DNA of 8,208 nt from Cryomorphaceae bacterium (GTDB lineage Bacteria > Bacteroidota > Bacteroidia > Flavobacteriales > Schleiferiaceae). Positions within the stretch are counted from its first letter, which is position 1, and every line of letters begins with the position of its first letter. The DNA is taken from positions 1,421 to 9,628 of the forward strand of contig NYXD01000051.1 in NCBI GenBank assembly GCA_002685435.1. Reading direction: 5' to 3'. The notes under the pieces are model-generated. The model was not told the origin of the DNA, ran no database searches, and saw only the letters and a program-made list of their open reading frames with translations. This document shows, piece by piece, positions 1-6,734 of the stretch. Both the position numbers and the translations under genes were made by a program.

Positions 1-348
1 GTAGATTGGTGGTGGCCGTTTATCGAGCGTTTTTTATGGACTGCAGCACTGACTATCCCCTTTGATGTGCGCGATGCGGAATTGGACGCTAATTCTATTC
101 GAACCCTGCCCCACCTCGTGGGATCGAAAAATAGTGTTTGGGCAGCCAACGCGTTGCTTTGGCTGAGCTTTCTCATTTTAGTGTATTATTTCGAATTGCC
201 GTGGGGACCAATGACCGGGCTCTACTTATTTTTTAGTACTGTACTTATCAAATCTTACCCGAAGATGGGAGACTTGTACTACAGTTTTTTAATTGAAGGG
301 CTCCCCTTTCTACTTTTGGGCCTATGGTTCCTTTTACCCTACCTTTAG
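1..348 (+). CDS. UbiA-like membrane prenyltransferase, C-terminal part (5' end outside window)
   Basis: The frame is open from base 1 to the TAG at 346-348, giving 115 residues, so the gene starts upstream of the window; the GTG at 67 is an internal codon. Near the left edge is an Asp-rich motif, IPFDVRDAELD, with D22, D25 and D29 (window numbering), followed by SIRTLPHLVG. This resembles the second Asp motif of the UbiA superfamily, which binds Mg-diphosphate of an isoprenoid donor, in the form seen in Bacteroidota UbiA-like proteins. Three hydrophobic stretches follow, at about residues 46-64, 70-86 and 95-115, consistent with the final transmembrane helices of an inner-membrane protein. 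The acceptor cannot be told from this fragment; quinone, lipid or other aromatic substrates are all possible. The gene lies 20 bp before the kynU start on the same strand. Family assignment is fairly likely, exact function unknown. Confidence 0.7.
   Translation, partial: VDWWWPFIERFLWTAALTIPFDVRDAELDANSIRTLPHLVGSKNSVWAANALLWLSFLILVYYFELPWGPMTGLYLFFSTVLIKSYPKMGDLYYSFLIEGLPFLLLGLWFLLPYL
311..318 (+). promoter_or_regulatory. Possible -7 box for kynU-kmo
   Basis: TACTTTTG matches the Bacteroidota -7 consensus TAnnTTTG and lies 50 bases before the chosen kynU ATG, inside the end of the UbiA-like gene. A TTG at 293-295 could be the upstream element, but its 15-base spacing is shorter than usual. 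An exact 6-base match is expected about twice per strand in a window this size, so this is weak evidence. It would allow kynU-kmo to be transcribed apart from the upstream gene. Confidence 0.25.
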
Positions 349-368
349 ACTCCCCAAAACAACATTCT

Positions 369-1643
369 ATGAACGCATTAGATCCAGCTTACGCTTCATC
401 GCTTGATGCAGCAGATACACTCGCTGCTTTTCGCTCAGAATTTCACCTACCTGTGATCGACGGGAAACAGACTTTGTATTTCACTGGAAACAGTTTAGGG
501 CTCATGCCGAAAGCCGCTGAAAAGTATCTCAAGGAAGAATTAGAAGATTGGAAAAACTGGGGTGTAGAAGGGCATTTTCATGCACGTCGTCCTTGGATGC
601 CGTACCACGAATTTTTTGCTGAAAGTCTATCAAAAATCGTTGGATCGAAGCCGGAAGAGGTGGTTGTAATGGGCTCACTTACGAACAACCTTCACTTGCT
701 TATGGTGAGCTTCTTTAGACCTGCGGGGCAACGAACGAAAATCTTGTGTGAAGCAAAAGCATTTCCCTCGGATCAATACGCTTTGGCCTCCCAACTGCGC
801 TTTCATGGATTGGATCCTAAAGAACATCTCATAGAGGTGGCGCCACGCAAAGGAGAGCACCACATTCGCAAAGAAGATTTTATAGCCGCTATTGATGAAC
901 ACGGCGAGGAAATTGCTATGATGATGATTGGCGGAGTGAATTACTACACAGGGCAGGTGATGGATATGAAGACCTTGACCGCTCATGCACAAGCTAAAGG
1001 AATTATTGTAGGTTGGGATCTAGCGCACGGTGCGGGGAATATTGATATTCAATTGCACGACTGGAATGTAGATTTCGCTGCTTGGTGTCATTACAAATAC
1101 ATCAATTCAGGTCCAGGGGCTACTGCCGGCTACTTTGTACACGAACGTCATCATGACGACGCAAATATCCCGCGATTTGAAGGTTGGTGGGGACACGATA
1201 AAGCGACCCGGTTCGAGATGCCGGAGACCTTTGTACCCATCCCGACTGCTGAAGCCTGGCAATTGTCCAACGCACCCGTAATGGCTATGGCGCCGCTTCG
1301 CGCGAGTTTAGATTTATTCGACCGAGCTGGCGCAGAAAACCTTCGTGCAAAAAGTAAAAAGTTAACCGCCTATCTTCAAGAGGTTCTAGAAGAAGTTGCG
1401 CGCGTCTCTGGTAGTGATTTTGAAATCATTACACCAGCAGAGGAGCGCGGTGCACAAATCTCACTTTTAGTACACGGCTATGGTCGTCCACTGTTTGATT
1501 ACCTAATGGATCAAGGCGTAATAGCCGACTGGCGCGAACCAAATGTCATCCGAATGGCACCGGTCCCATTGTACAACAGCTTCGAGGATGTTCGAGCCTT
1601 CGGAATCATTTTACTCAACTACTTGAAAGAACAGGACGCATGA
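369..1643 (+). CDS. kynU: Kynureninase
   Basis: A PLP enzyme of aminotransferase fold type I that cleaves kynurenine or 3-hydroxykynurenine to anthranilate or 3-hydroxyanthranilate plus alanine, in the cytosol. The 424-residue length fits the family. Visible signatures are YFTGNSLGLMPKA near residue 37; DWKNWGVEGHF then RRPW; VVMGSLTNNLHLL, the PLP-phosphate region; WDLAHGAGN with Asp217, which should contact the PLP ring nitrogen; and CHYKYINSGPGA with Lys243 as the expected Schiff-base lysine. GWWGHDKATRFEM and the C-terminal DWREPNVIRMAPVPLYN are also typical. I chose ATG 369 because family members begin shortly before the FHxP and GNSLGL blocks. The in-frame ATG at 324 would add 15 unconserved residues and overlap the upstream gene. 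The stop overlaps the kmo start (ATGA), so translation is probably coupled. Function is secure; preference for the 3-hydroxy substrate is inferred from the kmo partner. Confidence 0.96.
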   Translation: MNALDPAYASSLDAADTLAAFRSEFHLPVIDGKQTLYFTGNSLGLMPKAAEKYLKEELEDWKNWGVEGHFHARRPWMPYHEFFAESLSKIVGSKPEEVVVMGSLTNNLHLLMVSFFRPAGQRTKILCEAKAFPSDQYALASQLRFHGLDPKEHLIEVAPRKGEHHIRKEDFIAAIDEHGEEIAMMMIGGVNYYTGQVMDMKTLTAHAQAKGIIVGWDLAHGAGNIDIQLHDWNVDFAAWCHYKYINSGPGATAGYFVHERHHDDANIPRFEGWWGHDKATRFEMPETFVPIPTAEAWQLSNAPVMAMAPLRASLDLFDRAGAENLRAKSKKLTAYLQEVLEEVARVSGSDFEIITPAEERGAQISLLVHGYGRPLFDYLMDQGVIADWREPNVIRMAPVPLYNSFEDVRAFGIILLNYLKEQDA

Positions 1644-2983
1644 AAAAGGCAATCGTCGTAGGTGCTGGATTAGCAGGATCTTATATCGCGTATACACTAG
1701 GCCAAAAAGGGTATGCTGTTCAGGTGTTCGAAAAACGACCCGATCCGCGTAAATCGGTTTACGGAAGTGGCCGCTCGATCAACCTCGTAGTCAGTGATCG
1801 CGGTTGGACCGCATTTAAATATGCAGGAATTGAAGCTGAAATTCGCAAGATTACCGTGCCGGCTTACGGGCGACAAATTCACGATCTGGAAGGCAACCAG
1901 AGTTATTTTCCATACAGTATTGAAGGAAAGGCTATTCACAGCATTAGCCGTTCTGAATTGAACCAAACCTTGGTCGAATTGGCAGAAAAAAATCCGGCCA
2001 TATCCGTCCGATTCGAACATTTCTGTACCCACATCGACTTTGAACTCGGAGAAGTGACCTTTGATTGCAAGGGTGAAGCCATTAAAGAACGTGCAGACCT
2101 TATTATCGGTGCAGACGGAACCGGATCTGCGGTTCGCGGGGCAATGATGAAGCAACCCCGATTCAACTTTACACAAGAGTACATCGACAGCGGATACAAA
2201 GAAGTACACATTCCTGCCGCCGCGGACGGAAGTCCGCAGTTGAATCTAGATGCATTGCACATTTGGCCTCGCCGAGAATTCATGCTCATGGGACTAGCCA
2301 ATACTGACAATGGGTTTACGGGTACGGTGTTCGCACCCTTTACCGGAGAATACGGTCTGGACCAATTAAAAACAGGCAAGGACGGTTTACGCTACTTCGA
2401 AAAGTACTTTAAGAATGCCATTCCGCTCATACCTAATTTAGAAGAACAATGGGAGAACAATCCAACTTCTGCCCTCGCAATAATCCGATGTAAACCCTAC
2501 CATTGGGGCACTAAAACAGCCCTTATTGGAGATGCTGCACATGCCACTGTACCGTTCTACGGTGAAGGAATGAACGGCTCATTAGAAGATGCACGCGTAT
2601 TCTGTGAATTGCTCGATGAATGGGGTCACGAAAATCTCGCAACGGTCATGGAGCGCTATACCGAATTACGCGTTCCGGCTGGAAATGCATTAGTAGATTT
2701 AAGTCTACGCAATTTTATCGAAATGCGCGATCTAGTCGCAGATCCTGCATTCCAGTTGCGCAAGCGTATCGAACAAAAAGTTCAGAAAAACCACCCGGAA
2801 AAATGGACCCCGCTGTATACTTTAGTCAAATTCACCAACATACCTTACCACGATGCAATGGCTGAAGGAGAACGCCACGATCGCATCATGGCTAAAGTGC
2901 TTGCTACCGAAAATATTGAGTCGCGCTGGGACAGTGACGAGGTAGAACAAATGGTATTAGACTTGCTAGAAACTACGGAGTAA
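1640..2983 (+). CDS. kmo: Kynurenine 3-monooxygenase (FAD-dependent)
   Basis: A class A flavoprotein hydroxylase that converts kynurenine to 3-hydroxykynurenine using NADPH and O2. The 447 residues hold the three family fingerprints: a Rossmann GxGxxG at G8-G10-G13 with Glu31 closing the beta-alpha-beta unit; IIGADGTGSAVR at 155-166, the DG motif; and ALIGDAAHATVPFYGEGMN at 294-312, the GD/FAD-ribityl motif. The stretch YGSGRSINLVVSDRG is typical of KMO. From remembered KMO structures, the substrate-contact residues Arg, Tyr, Asn and Tyr appear to correspond to R78, Y92, N358 and Y393 here; the spacings of 14 and 35 residues match. The C-terminal EMRDL and PLYTLVKFTNIPYHDA segments match the KMO tail that packs near the membrane or substrate pocket. 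It overlaps kynU by 4 bp, and its last 11 bp overlap the convergent PLP-enzyme gene. Its product is the substrate of KynU, which explains the pairing. Confidence 0.96.
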   Translation: MKKAIVVGAGLAGSYIAYTLGQKGYAVQVFEKRPDPRKSVYGSGRSINLVVSDRGWTAFKYAGIEAEIRKITVPAYGRQIHDLEGNQSYFPYSIEGKAIHSISRSELNQTLVELAEKNPAISVRFEHFCTHIDFELGEVTFDCKGEAIKERADLIIGADGTGSAVRGAMMKQPRFNFTQEYIDSGYKEVHIPAAADGSPQLNLDALHIWPRREFMLMGLANTDNGFTGTVFAPFTGEYGLDQLKTGKDGLRYFEKYFKNAIPLIPNLEEQWENNPTSALAIIRCKPYHWGTKTALIGDAAHATVPFYGEGMNGSLEDARVFCELLDEWGHENLATVMERYTELRVPAGNALVDLSLRNFIEMRDLVADPAFQLRKRIEQKVQKNHPEKWTPLYTLVKFTNIPYHDAMAEGERHDRIMAKVLATENIESRWDSDEVEQMVLDLLETTE

Positions 2984-3839
2984 ACACACCACCAGTATTG
3001 ATCCAGAGCACGCTTCCTTCGAATGAAGTGCGTTGAATATAGGCCCATACTTTTGCATTGTATACCGGATCTATTGCAAAGCCGTGCTCGTCTTCAAAGG
3101 CCCTTTTCTGTTCGTTTAATTGCTCTGGAATTTTACCAAAACCACCGAAATGCACGTCGTCTTCCCAATGCAGGTCAATTGATTTTTGCTGGGCACATTC
3201 TTTTACGCTCGCCTGTTCCTTTTTTGCCCCTTTGACCGCGCTAATGACGTGAACTTTAGTCGCTGAACTTTCCGGCATCGCCCATAGGATGCCCAAAACC
3301 GTAGCAGCCGTTCCACTTGCAATCAAAAGGTGATCCGGCTTGTGGTCCAATTCCGTCCAAATTTCACCGCAACCTTCAAAAGCGTGTCTTCCTGCGCCGC
3401 CTTCCGGCAATATTTGGGCCGATTCGCCGCCCCACTCCTGCAACTGCCGCGCAGTCGGAACCCAATCCATTTCGCGCAGCACTTTATATTCAGAACGAGG
3501 TATAAAATGCAGGTTCATGCCCATCTTTTCGCAGTACTTCAATGTGGGACTGTGCTGCGGGCTGAGTTCCTCACCACGAACCACTGCAATGCCTTTGATC
3601 CCTGCATGAGCAAAGGCAAAGGCCGCTGCACGAAGGTGATTAGAATGGGCCCCACCGAAAGTTAAGACCGGCCTCGAGGGATCTACCTCGCGAAAAAAGC
3701 CCTTTAATTTTCGCCATTTGTTTCCGGAAACATCGGGATGAATGAGATCGTCACGTTTCATCCAAAGGCTGCCGGAAGAAAAATCCAACAACTTTTCAGT
3801 GGGCGAAGGTGTTAGAAAGGGAAATGAGGATAAGTCCAT
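2973..3839 (-). CDS. PLP-dependent enzyme, ACC deaminase/D-cysteine desulfhydrase family
   Basis: A 288-residue fold type II PLP enzyme. The expected Schiff-base lysine is Lys41 in VSGNKWRKLKG. Further family blocks are TFGGAHSNHLRA at 60-71, VVRGEE at 87-91, LPEGGAGRHAFEG at 144-156, the phosphate loop ASGTAAT at 174-180, DPVYNAKV at 257-264, and the C-terminal INTGG. Family members deaminate ACC or break D-cysteine to pyruvate, sulfide and ammonia; many Bacteroidota members are uncharacterised. In the ACC deaminase I recall, the residue after the conserved Tyr of DPVY is Glu. Here it is Asn261, which argues against true ACC deaminase and leaves D-cysteine desulfhydrase or another D-amino acid lyase as options. 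The protein ends seven residues after the NTGG core begins, shorter than the homologues I know. It is convergent with kmo (11-bp overlap) and divergent from the DUF5522 gene. The family call is firm, the substrate unknown. Confidence 0.88.
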   Translation of the reverse strand: MDLSSFPFLTPSPTEKLLDFSSGSLWMKRDDLIHPDVSGNKWRKLKGFFREVDPSRPVLTFGGAHSNHLRAAAFAFAHAGIKGIAVVRGEELSPQHSPTLKYCEKMGMNLHFIPRSEYKVLREMDWVPTARQLQEWGGESAQILPEGGAGRHAFEGCGEIWTELDHKPDHLLIASGTAATVLGILWAMPESSATKVHVISAVKGAKKEQASVKECAQQKSIDLHWEDDVHFGGFGKIPEQLNEQKRAFEDEHGFAIDPVYNAKVWAYIQRTSFEGSVLWINTGGVFTP

Positions 3840-3843
3840 GAAA

Positions 3844-3851
3844 CAAAGCTA
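3844..3851 (-). promoter_or_regulatory. Putative -7 box for the PLP-enzyme gene
   Basis: Read on the - strand this is TAGCTTTG, an exact TAnnTTTG match, ending 4 bases before the gene's ATG. A TTTG at 3877-3874 on the same strand is a candidate -33 element with a 22-base spacer, at the long end of the usual range. Transcription would start at or very near the ATG, implying a leaderless or almost leaderless message. Placement in the only non-coding gap available to this gene strengthens the call. Confidence 0.45.
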
Positions 3852-3859
3852 ATGAGACT

Positions 3860-3867
3860 TACCTTTG
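3860..3867 (+). promoter_or_regulatory. Putative -7 box for the DUF5522-hutU-lipoprotein set
   Basis: TACCTTTG is an exact TAnnTTTG match, ending one base before the ATG at 3869. No TTG/TTTG sits at the expected distance upstream, so the -33 element is missing or weak. If it is used, transcription would begin inside the annotated first codons, and translation of the small gene would have to start at the in-frame ATG at 3887. It lies 8 bases from the opposing -7 box, so two polymerases could not sit there together. Confidence 0.38.
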
Positions 3868-3868
3868 A

Positions 3869-4051
<183 letters not shown>

Positions 4052-4055
4052 GTAG

Positions 4056-6056
4056 ATGATGACCCCATTTCAAAAAGAAATTACCCAGGGCCTACCGGAA
4101 CAACTGCCGGTAAAACGCAGCGTACCTGGAGATGTGAATCGTGCACCGAAGAGAAAGGATATTCTCACCGCCAAAGAGAAAAAATTAGCTCTAGAAAATG
4201 CACTGCGTTATTTTCCAGTTGAATGGCACAAAACATTAGCTGCAGAATTTTTAGAAGAATTGAAAACGTTCGGCCGCATTTATATGTACCGATTCAAGCC
4301 TTCGTACCAGATGAAGGCACGCCCCATTTCCGATTATCCTGCGAAAACACCTCAAGCGGCGGCCATCATGCTAATGATTCAGAACAATCTGGATCCTGCT
4401 GTCGCACAGCACCCTGAGGAGCTCATCACTTATGGAGGAAACGGCGGGGTATTTCAGAATTGGGCACAGTATGTATTGACCATGAAATACCTCAGCGAGA
4501 TGACTGAGCAGCAAACGCTACACATGTACAGCGGGCATCCGATGGGCTTATTCCCTTCCTCAAAAGATGCTCCACGCGTGGTGGTCACTAACGGCATGAT
4601 GATTCCAAACTACAGCCAGCCGGATCATTGGGAAAAATTCAACGCGCTGGGCGTGACGCAATACGGACAGATGACTGCAGGCTCTTACATGTATATAGGT
4701 CCGCAGGGTATCGTACACGGAACGACCATTACCGTTTTAAACGCAGCTCGCATGAAATCCACTGGCGGACCCGAAGGCAAACTTTTTGTCACAGCGGGTT
4801 TAGGTGGCATGTCTGGTGCGCAACCAAAGGCAGGTAATATCGCCGGTGTTGTAAGTATTACGGCAGAAATTAACGCAAAGGCGGCATACAAGCGCCACGA
4901 ACAAGGCTGGGTGGACGAGATCACCACCAGCGCAGACGAAGCCATTGATATGGCTTTGGAATTCCAAGCAGCCAAGCGGGCAAGAAGCATCGCCTATCTA
5001 GGAAATATCGTCGACTTATGGGAACGCATGGTAGCACGTGATGTCCATGTGGACCTAGGTTCAGATCAAACCTCTTTGCATAACCCCTGGGCGGGCGGCT
5101 ACTACCCTCAAGGCATGAGTTATGAGGAAGCCAATGCCATGATGGCTGAAGATCCTGCCACGTTTAAACAGCGCATTCAGGAAACATTGAAACGTCACGT
5201 GAATGCGGTCAATGCTTTGGTTGAAAAAGGCATGTATTTCTTCGATTACGGGAATGCGTTTTTATTAGAGAGCTCCCGCGCAGGAGCAGAGATCATGGAT
5301 GAGGAAGGTGAATTATTCCGCTACCCTTCTTATGTACAGGACATTATGGGGCCGATGTGTTTCGATTACGGATTTGGCCCGTTCCGTTGGGTTTGTGCCA
5401 CTGGAAAGAGCCAGGACCTAGATCGAACCGATATAATCGCAGAGCAAGTCTTGGAACAACTCATGGCAAAAGCACCGGCTGAAATTCGTCAACAGATGGA
5501 CGATAACATCCGATGGATCAAAGGGGCTAAAGCCAATAAATTAGTGGTGGGATCGCAAGCGCGCATTTTGTACGCAGATAGTGAAGGACGTATTGAAATT
5601 GCTCGTGCCTTTAACAGGGCCATTGCCGCTGGAGAAATTGGCCCCGTAGTTTTGGGCCGCGATCACCACGATGTGAGTGGAACAGACAGTCCTTATCGCG
5701 AAACGTCCAACATCTATGACGGTTCGAGTTTTACGGCGGACATGGCTATTCAAAACGTGATCGGGGACAGCTTCAGAGGCGCAACATGGGTAAGCATCCA
5801 CAACGGCGGTGGCGTCGGTTGGGGTGAAGTCATGAACGGCGGATTCGGAATGTTACTAGACGGTAGTGATGCCGCAGATCAGAAAATAGAAAACATGTTG
5901 CTCTACGACGTAAATAATGGAATTGCGAGAAGATCGTGGGCAAGAAATAAAGAAGCTATATTCGCCATTGAACGAGAAATGGAGCGCACACCTCATCTTA
6001 AGGTGACTGTCCCTAAACTCGTCGATGAAAATGTATTGAACAACCTAGATTTTTAA
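4056..6056 (+). CDS. hutU: Urocanate hydratase (urocanase), long form
   Basis: Urocanase adds water to urocanate to give imidazolone propionate, the second step of histidine breakdown, using tightly bound NAD+ as an electrophile. Family blocks seen are YGGNGGVFQNWAQ from residue 126, SGHPMGLFPSSKDAPRVV, YGQMTAGSYMYIGPQGIVHGT, the NAD-binding TAGLGGMSGAQPKAG, SDQTSLHNPWAGGYYPQG from 336, GPMCFDYGFGPFRWVC ending at Cys447, GRDHHDVSGTDSPYRET, and HNGGGVGWGEVMNGG at 582-596. The length of 666 exceeds the roughly 555 of the Pseudomonas enzyme and matches the longer type found in animals and Bacteroidota, with an extra N-terminal segment of about 70 residues. ATG 4056 is followed at once by a second ATG at 4059; either is possible. 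AAGGA at 4041-4045 could act as a ribosome site. No hutH, hutI or hutG lies nearby, so the rest of the pathway must be elsewhere. It is 4 bp after the DUF5522 gene and 1 bp before the lipoprotein gene. Confidence 0.95.
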   Translation: MMTPFQKEITQGLPEQLPVKRSVPGDVNRAPKRKDILTAKEKKLALENALRYFPVEWHKTLAAEFLEELKTFGRIYMYRFKPSYQMKARPISDYPAKTPQAAAIMLMIQNNLDPAVAQHPEELITYGGNGGVFQNWAQYVLTMKYLSEMTEQQTLHMYSGHPMGLFPSSKDAPRVVVTNGMMIPNYSQPDHWEKFNALGVTQYGQMTAGSYMYIGPQGIVHGTTITVLNAARMKSTGGPEGKLFVTAGLGGMSGAQPKAGNIAGVVSITAEINAKAAYKRHEQGWVDEITTSADEAIDMALEFQAAKRARSIAYLGNIVDLWERMVARDVHVDLGSDQTSLHNPWAGGYYPQGMSYEEANAMMAEDPATFKQRIQETLKRHVNAVNALVEKGMYFFDYGNAFLLESSRAGAEIMDEEGELFRYPSYVQDIMGPMCFDYGFGPFRWVCATGKSQDLDRTDIIAEQVLEQLMAKAPAEIRQQMDDNIRWIKGAKANKLVVGSQARILYADSEGRIEIARAFNRAIAAGEIGPVVLGRDHHDVSGTDSPYRETSNIYDGSSFTADMAIQNVIGDSFRGATWVSIHNGGGVGWGEVMNGGFGMLLDGSDAADQKIENMLLYDVNNGIARRSWARNKEAIFAIEREMERTPHLKVTVPKLVDENVLNNLDF

Positions 6057-6057
6057 C

Positions 6058-6657
6058 ATGAAAAAGTTCTTTTTGGCCGCTATCGGCCTGAGTATGCTTG
6101 CAAGTTGTCAGCAACCGGCAGCAGTAGAAAACACAGAAAAGGGAATCCGTCTTGCCTATGTTCGTATCGAGTCTTTGCAGAGTCAATACAACTATTTCCA
6201 GGAATTGGTAGGTGAGCTACAGGCAGAAGAGGAAAAGATTGTTGTTGAATTGCAACGTCGTCAGCAAGAGTTGCAGACAAACATTGAACTCTACCAGCAG
6301 GAGGCGCCCAAAATGACGGCACGTCAGCGCGAAGCTAACGAAGCTGATCTTCGACGCGTACAACAAAATTATCTTCAAGTGGAGCAGGCGGCGCAAGGTC
6401 AAATGATGCAACGTCAAAATGATCTGACCGTAATGATGCGCGAAGACATGAACAGCGCCATTGAAACCCTCAAAGAAGAGCTGAATCTAGACTTCATCTT
6501 ACTATATGAGGAAGGCGGTCAAATCATTTATGCAAACGATGAATACGACATCACTGAACGTATGGTGCGAATGTTGAATGAAAACCGTGAAAACCCTTCT
6601 GAAGAAGAAGCTACAGAAGCTACTGAAGAAGCTGCCGATTCTGCTGTTGTAGAATAA
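6058..6657 (+). CDS. OmpH/Skp-like periplasmic lipoprotein
   Basis: This encodes 199 residues. The N-terminus MKKFFLAAIGLSMLASC is a lipoprotein signal with lipobox L14-A15-S16-C17, so Cys17 should be acylated; QQPAA then begins the mature part. Residues about 32-150 follow the OmpH/Skp pattern: IRLAYVRIESLQSQY, then a long Gln/Glu-rich coiled coil (about 50-135) containing MTARQREANEADLRRVQQNY, and finally a short return to beta structure, LDFILLYEEGGQIIYAN and DEYDITERMVRMLN. Skp proteins are periplasmic holdases for unfolded outer-membrane proteins; a tethered lipoprotein form is an inference here. The last 25 or so residues are an acidic low-complexity tail rich in Glu, Ala and Thr, which is not part of classical Skp. 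The start is one base after the hutU stop, so expression is probably tied to hutU. A strong terminator follows 18 bp after the stop. The gene symbol is left empty because a genome can hold several paralogues. Confidence 0.85.
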   Translation: MKKFFLAAIGLSMLASCQQPAAVENTEKGIRLAYVRIESLQSQYNYFQELVGELQAEEEKIVVELQRRQQELQTNIELYQQEAPKMTARQREANEADLRRVQQNYLQVEQAAQGQMMQRQNDLTVMMREDMNSAIETLKEELNLDFILLYEEGGQIIYANDEYDITERMVRMLNENRENPSEEEATEATEEAADSAVVE

Positions 6658-6675
6658 GCGAAAAAATATGAGCAT

Positions 6676-6711
6676 AAAAAAGCCGGGCGCAAATGCGCCC
6701 GGCTTTTTTTT
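6676..6711. terminator. Bidirectional intrinsic terminator
   Basis: A perfect inverted repeat: arms at 6676-6690 and 6695-6709 pair over 15 bp, the inner ten being AGCCGGGCGC with GCGCCCGGCT, around the loop AAAT. It is flanked by six A on the left and eight T on the right (6704-6711), so it works as a GC-rich hairpin plus U tract in both directions. It sits between the lipoprotein gene ending at 6657 and the convergent beta-barrel gene ending at 6735, and should stop transcription of both. Confidence 0.95.
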
Positions 6712-6734
6712 ATTCGATCAACTCAACGCTCTGC

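Noticed and set aside
67..348. GTG at 67 as the start of a complete 93-residue gene
   Set aside because: The frame is open back to base 1 and the Asp motif straddles the GTG, so it is an internal Val codon of a longer gene.
324..368. Upstream in-frame ATG as the kynU start
   Set aside because: It adds 15 residues unlike the family and overlaps the end of the UbiA-like gene; ATG 369 fits kynureninase N-termini.
675..992. 105-residue - strand open frame inside kynU
   Set aside because: Antisense to conserved kynureninase motifs, with no recognisable features.
1697..2379. Two long - strand open frames inside kmo
   Set aside because: They lie wholly antisense to a fully conserved enzyme, and their translations show no domain or signal I recognise.
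3048..3055. TACTTTTG as a further + strand -7 box
   Set aside because: It lies inside the - strand PLP-enzyme gene with no + strand gene to serve; it shows the chance rate of this short motif.
3023..3665. Several overlapping + strand open frames across the PLP-enzyme gene
   Set aside because: Three frames open at once opposite a conserved - strand enzyme; the products look like random translations.
6600..6650. GAAGAAGCT-like repeats as a tandem DNA repeat element
   Set aside because: They are imperfect, short and in frame, and simply encode the acidic Glu/Ala/Thr tail of the lipoprotein.
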